Below are positions 63,986-64,000 of a stretch of 64,000 nucleotides of DNA, piece by piece. The number at the start of each line of letters is the position of its first letter. Positions within the stretch are counted from its first letter, which is position 1. A program made the translations under genes and the position numbers. The notes under the pieces were generated by a model. The model saw nothing but the letters and a program-made list of their open reading frames with translations. It ran no database searches and was not told the DNA's origin. This stretch comes from Polytrichum commune (Eukaryota > Streptophyta > Polytrichopsida > Polytrichales > Polytrichaceae). The stretch spans positions 44,345,554 to 44,409,553 of the forward strand of contig OX485803.1 of NCBI GenBank assembly GCA_950295325.1, written 5' to 3'.

Positions 63986-64000
63986 GTAATCCTTTAATGG

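Overview
The window is nuclear DNA of a land plant. It carries intron-rich genes with GT-AG introns of roughly 65 to 1,800 bp, plant-type families (an HDA9-type class I histone deacetylase, a class C GH9 endoglucanase with a C-terminal CBM49, an SNI1-like SMC5/6 subunit), and many short inverted-repeat transposons in introns and intergenic DNA. The species cannot be named from sequence alone; the mixture would fit a non-seed plant, but that is a guess. All exon structures were built by eye from splice sites, reading phase and family similarity, without transcripts.

Layout, left to right. 1-3530: two inverted-repeat elements (one like the plant pogo/Emigrant MITEs), a GC-rich putative leader, and two tandem copies of a dispersed repeat. 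3531-7834 (+): five-exon L-2-hydroxyglutarate dehydrogenase. 7835-10215: repeats. 10216-11448 (-): two-exon DNL-type zinc-finger (Zim17/HEP-like) mitochondrial protein. 13734-19544 (-): four-exon secreted PQQ-propeller protein of the polyvinyl-alcohol-dehydrogenase-like type, with its introns and upstream region full of repeats. 19801-31277: gene-poor, with MITEs, a nested insertion and a decayed LINE RNase H. 31982-34363 (+): a 793-codon single-exon ORF of unknown function whose 5' end is tandemly duplicated. 34813-40474 (-): 14-exon HDA9-like histone deacetylase with an apparent one-base frameshift in exon 12. 40800-48700: repeats. 49386-52992 (+): six-exon GH9/CBM49 endoglucanase with a TATA box. 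55438-55780: an antisense, broken copy of that gene's 3' end. 55820-61084 (+): SNI1-like gene of 16 exons. 61250-64000: repeats, ending in a Ty3/gypsy protease remnant on the minus strand.

The genes are independent single genes, not an operon or pathway cluster. Two are predicted mitochondrial (L2HGDH, zinc finger), two secreted (quinoprotein, endoglucanase) and two nuclear (HDAC, SNI1-like). I found no convincing new multi-gene system. The most notable signals are the HDAC frameshift, the antisense cellulase fragment in the probable 5' UTR intron of the SNI1-like gene, a PIF/Harbinger-type MITE family with target duplications and one verifiable empty site, and an array of small hairpins at 43.1-43.4 kb.
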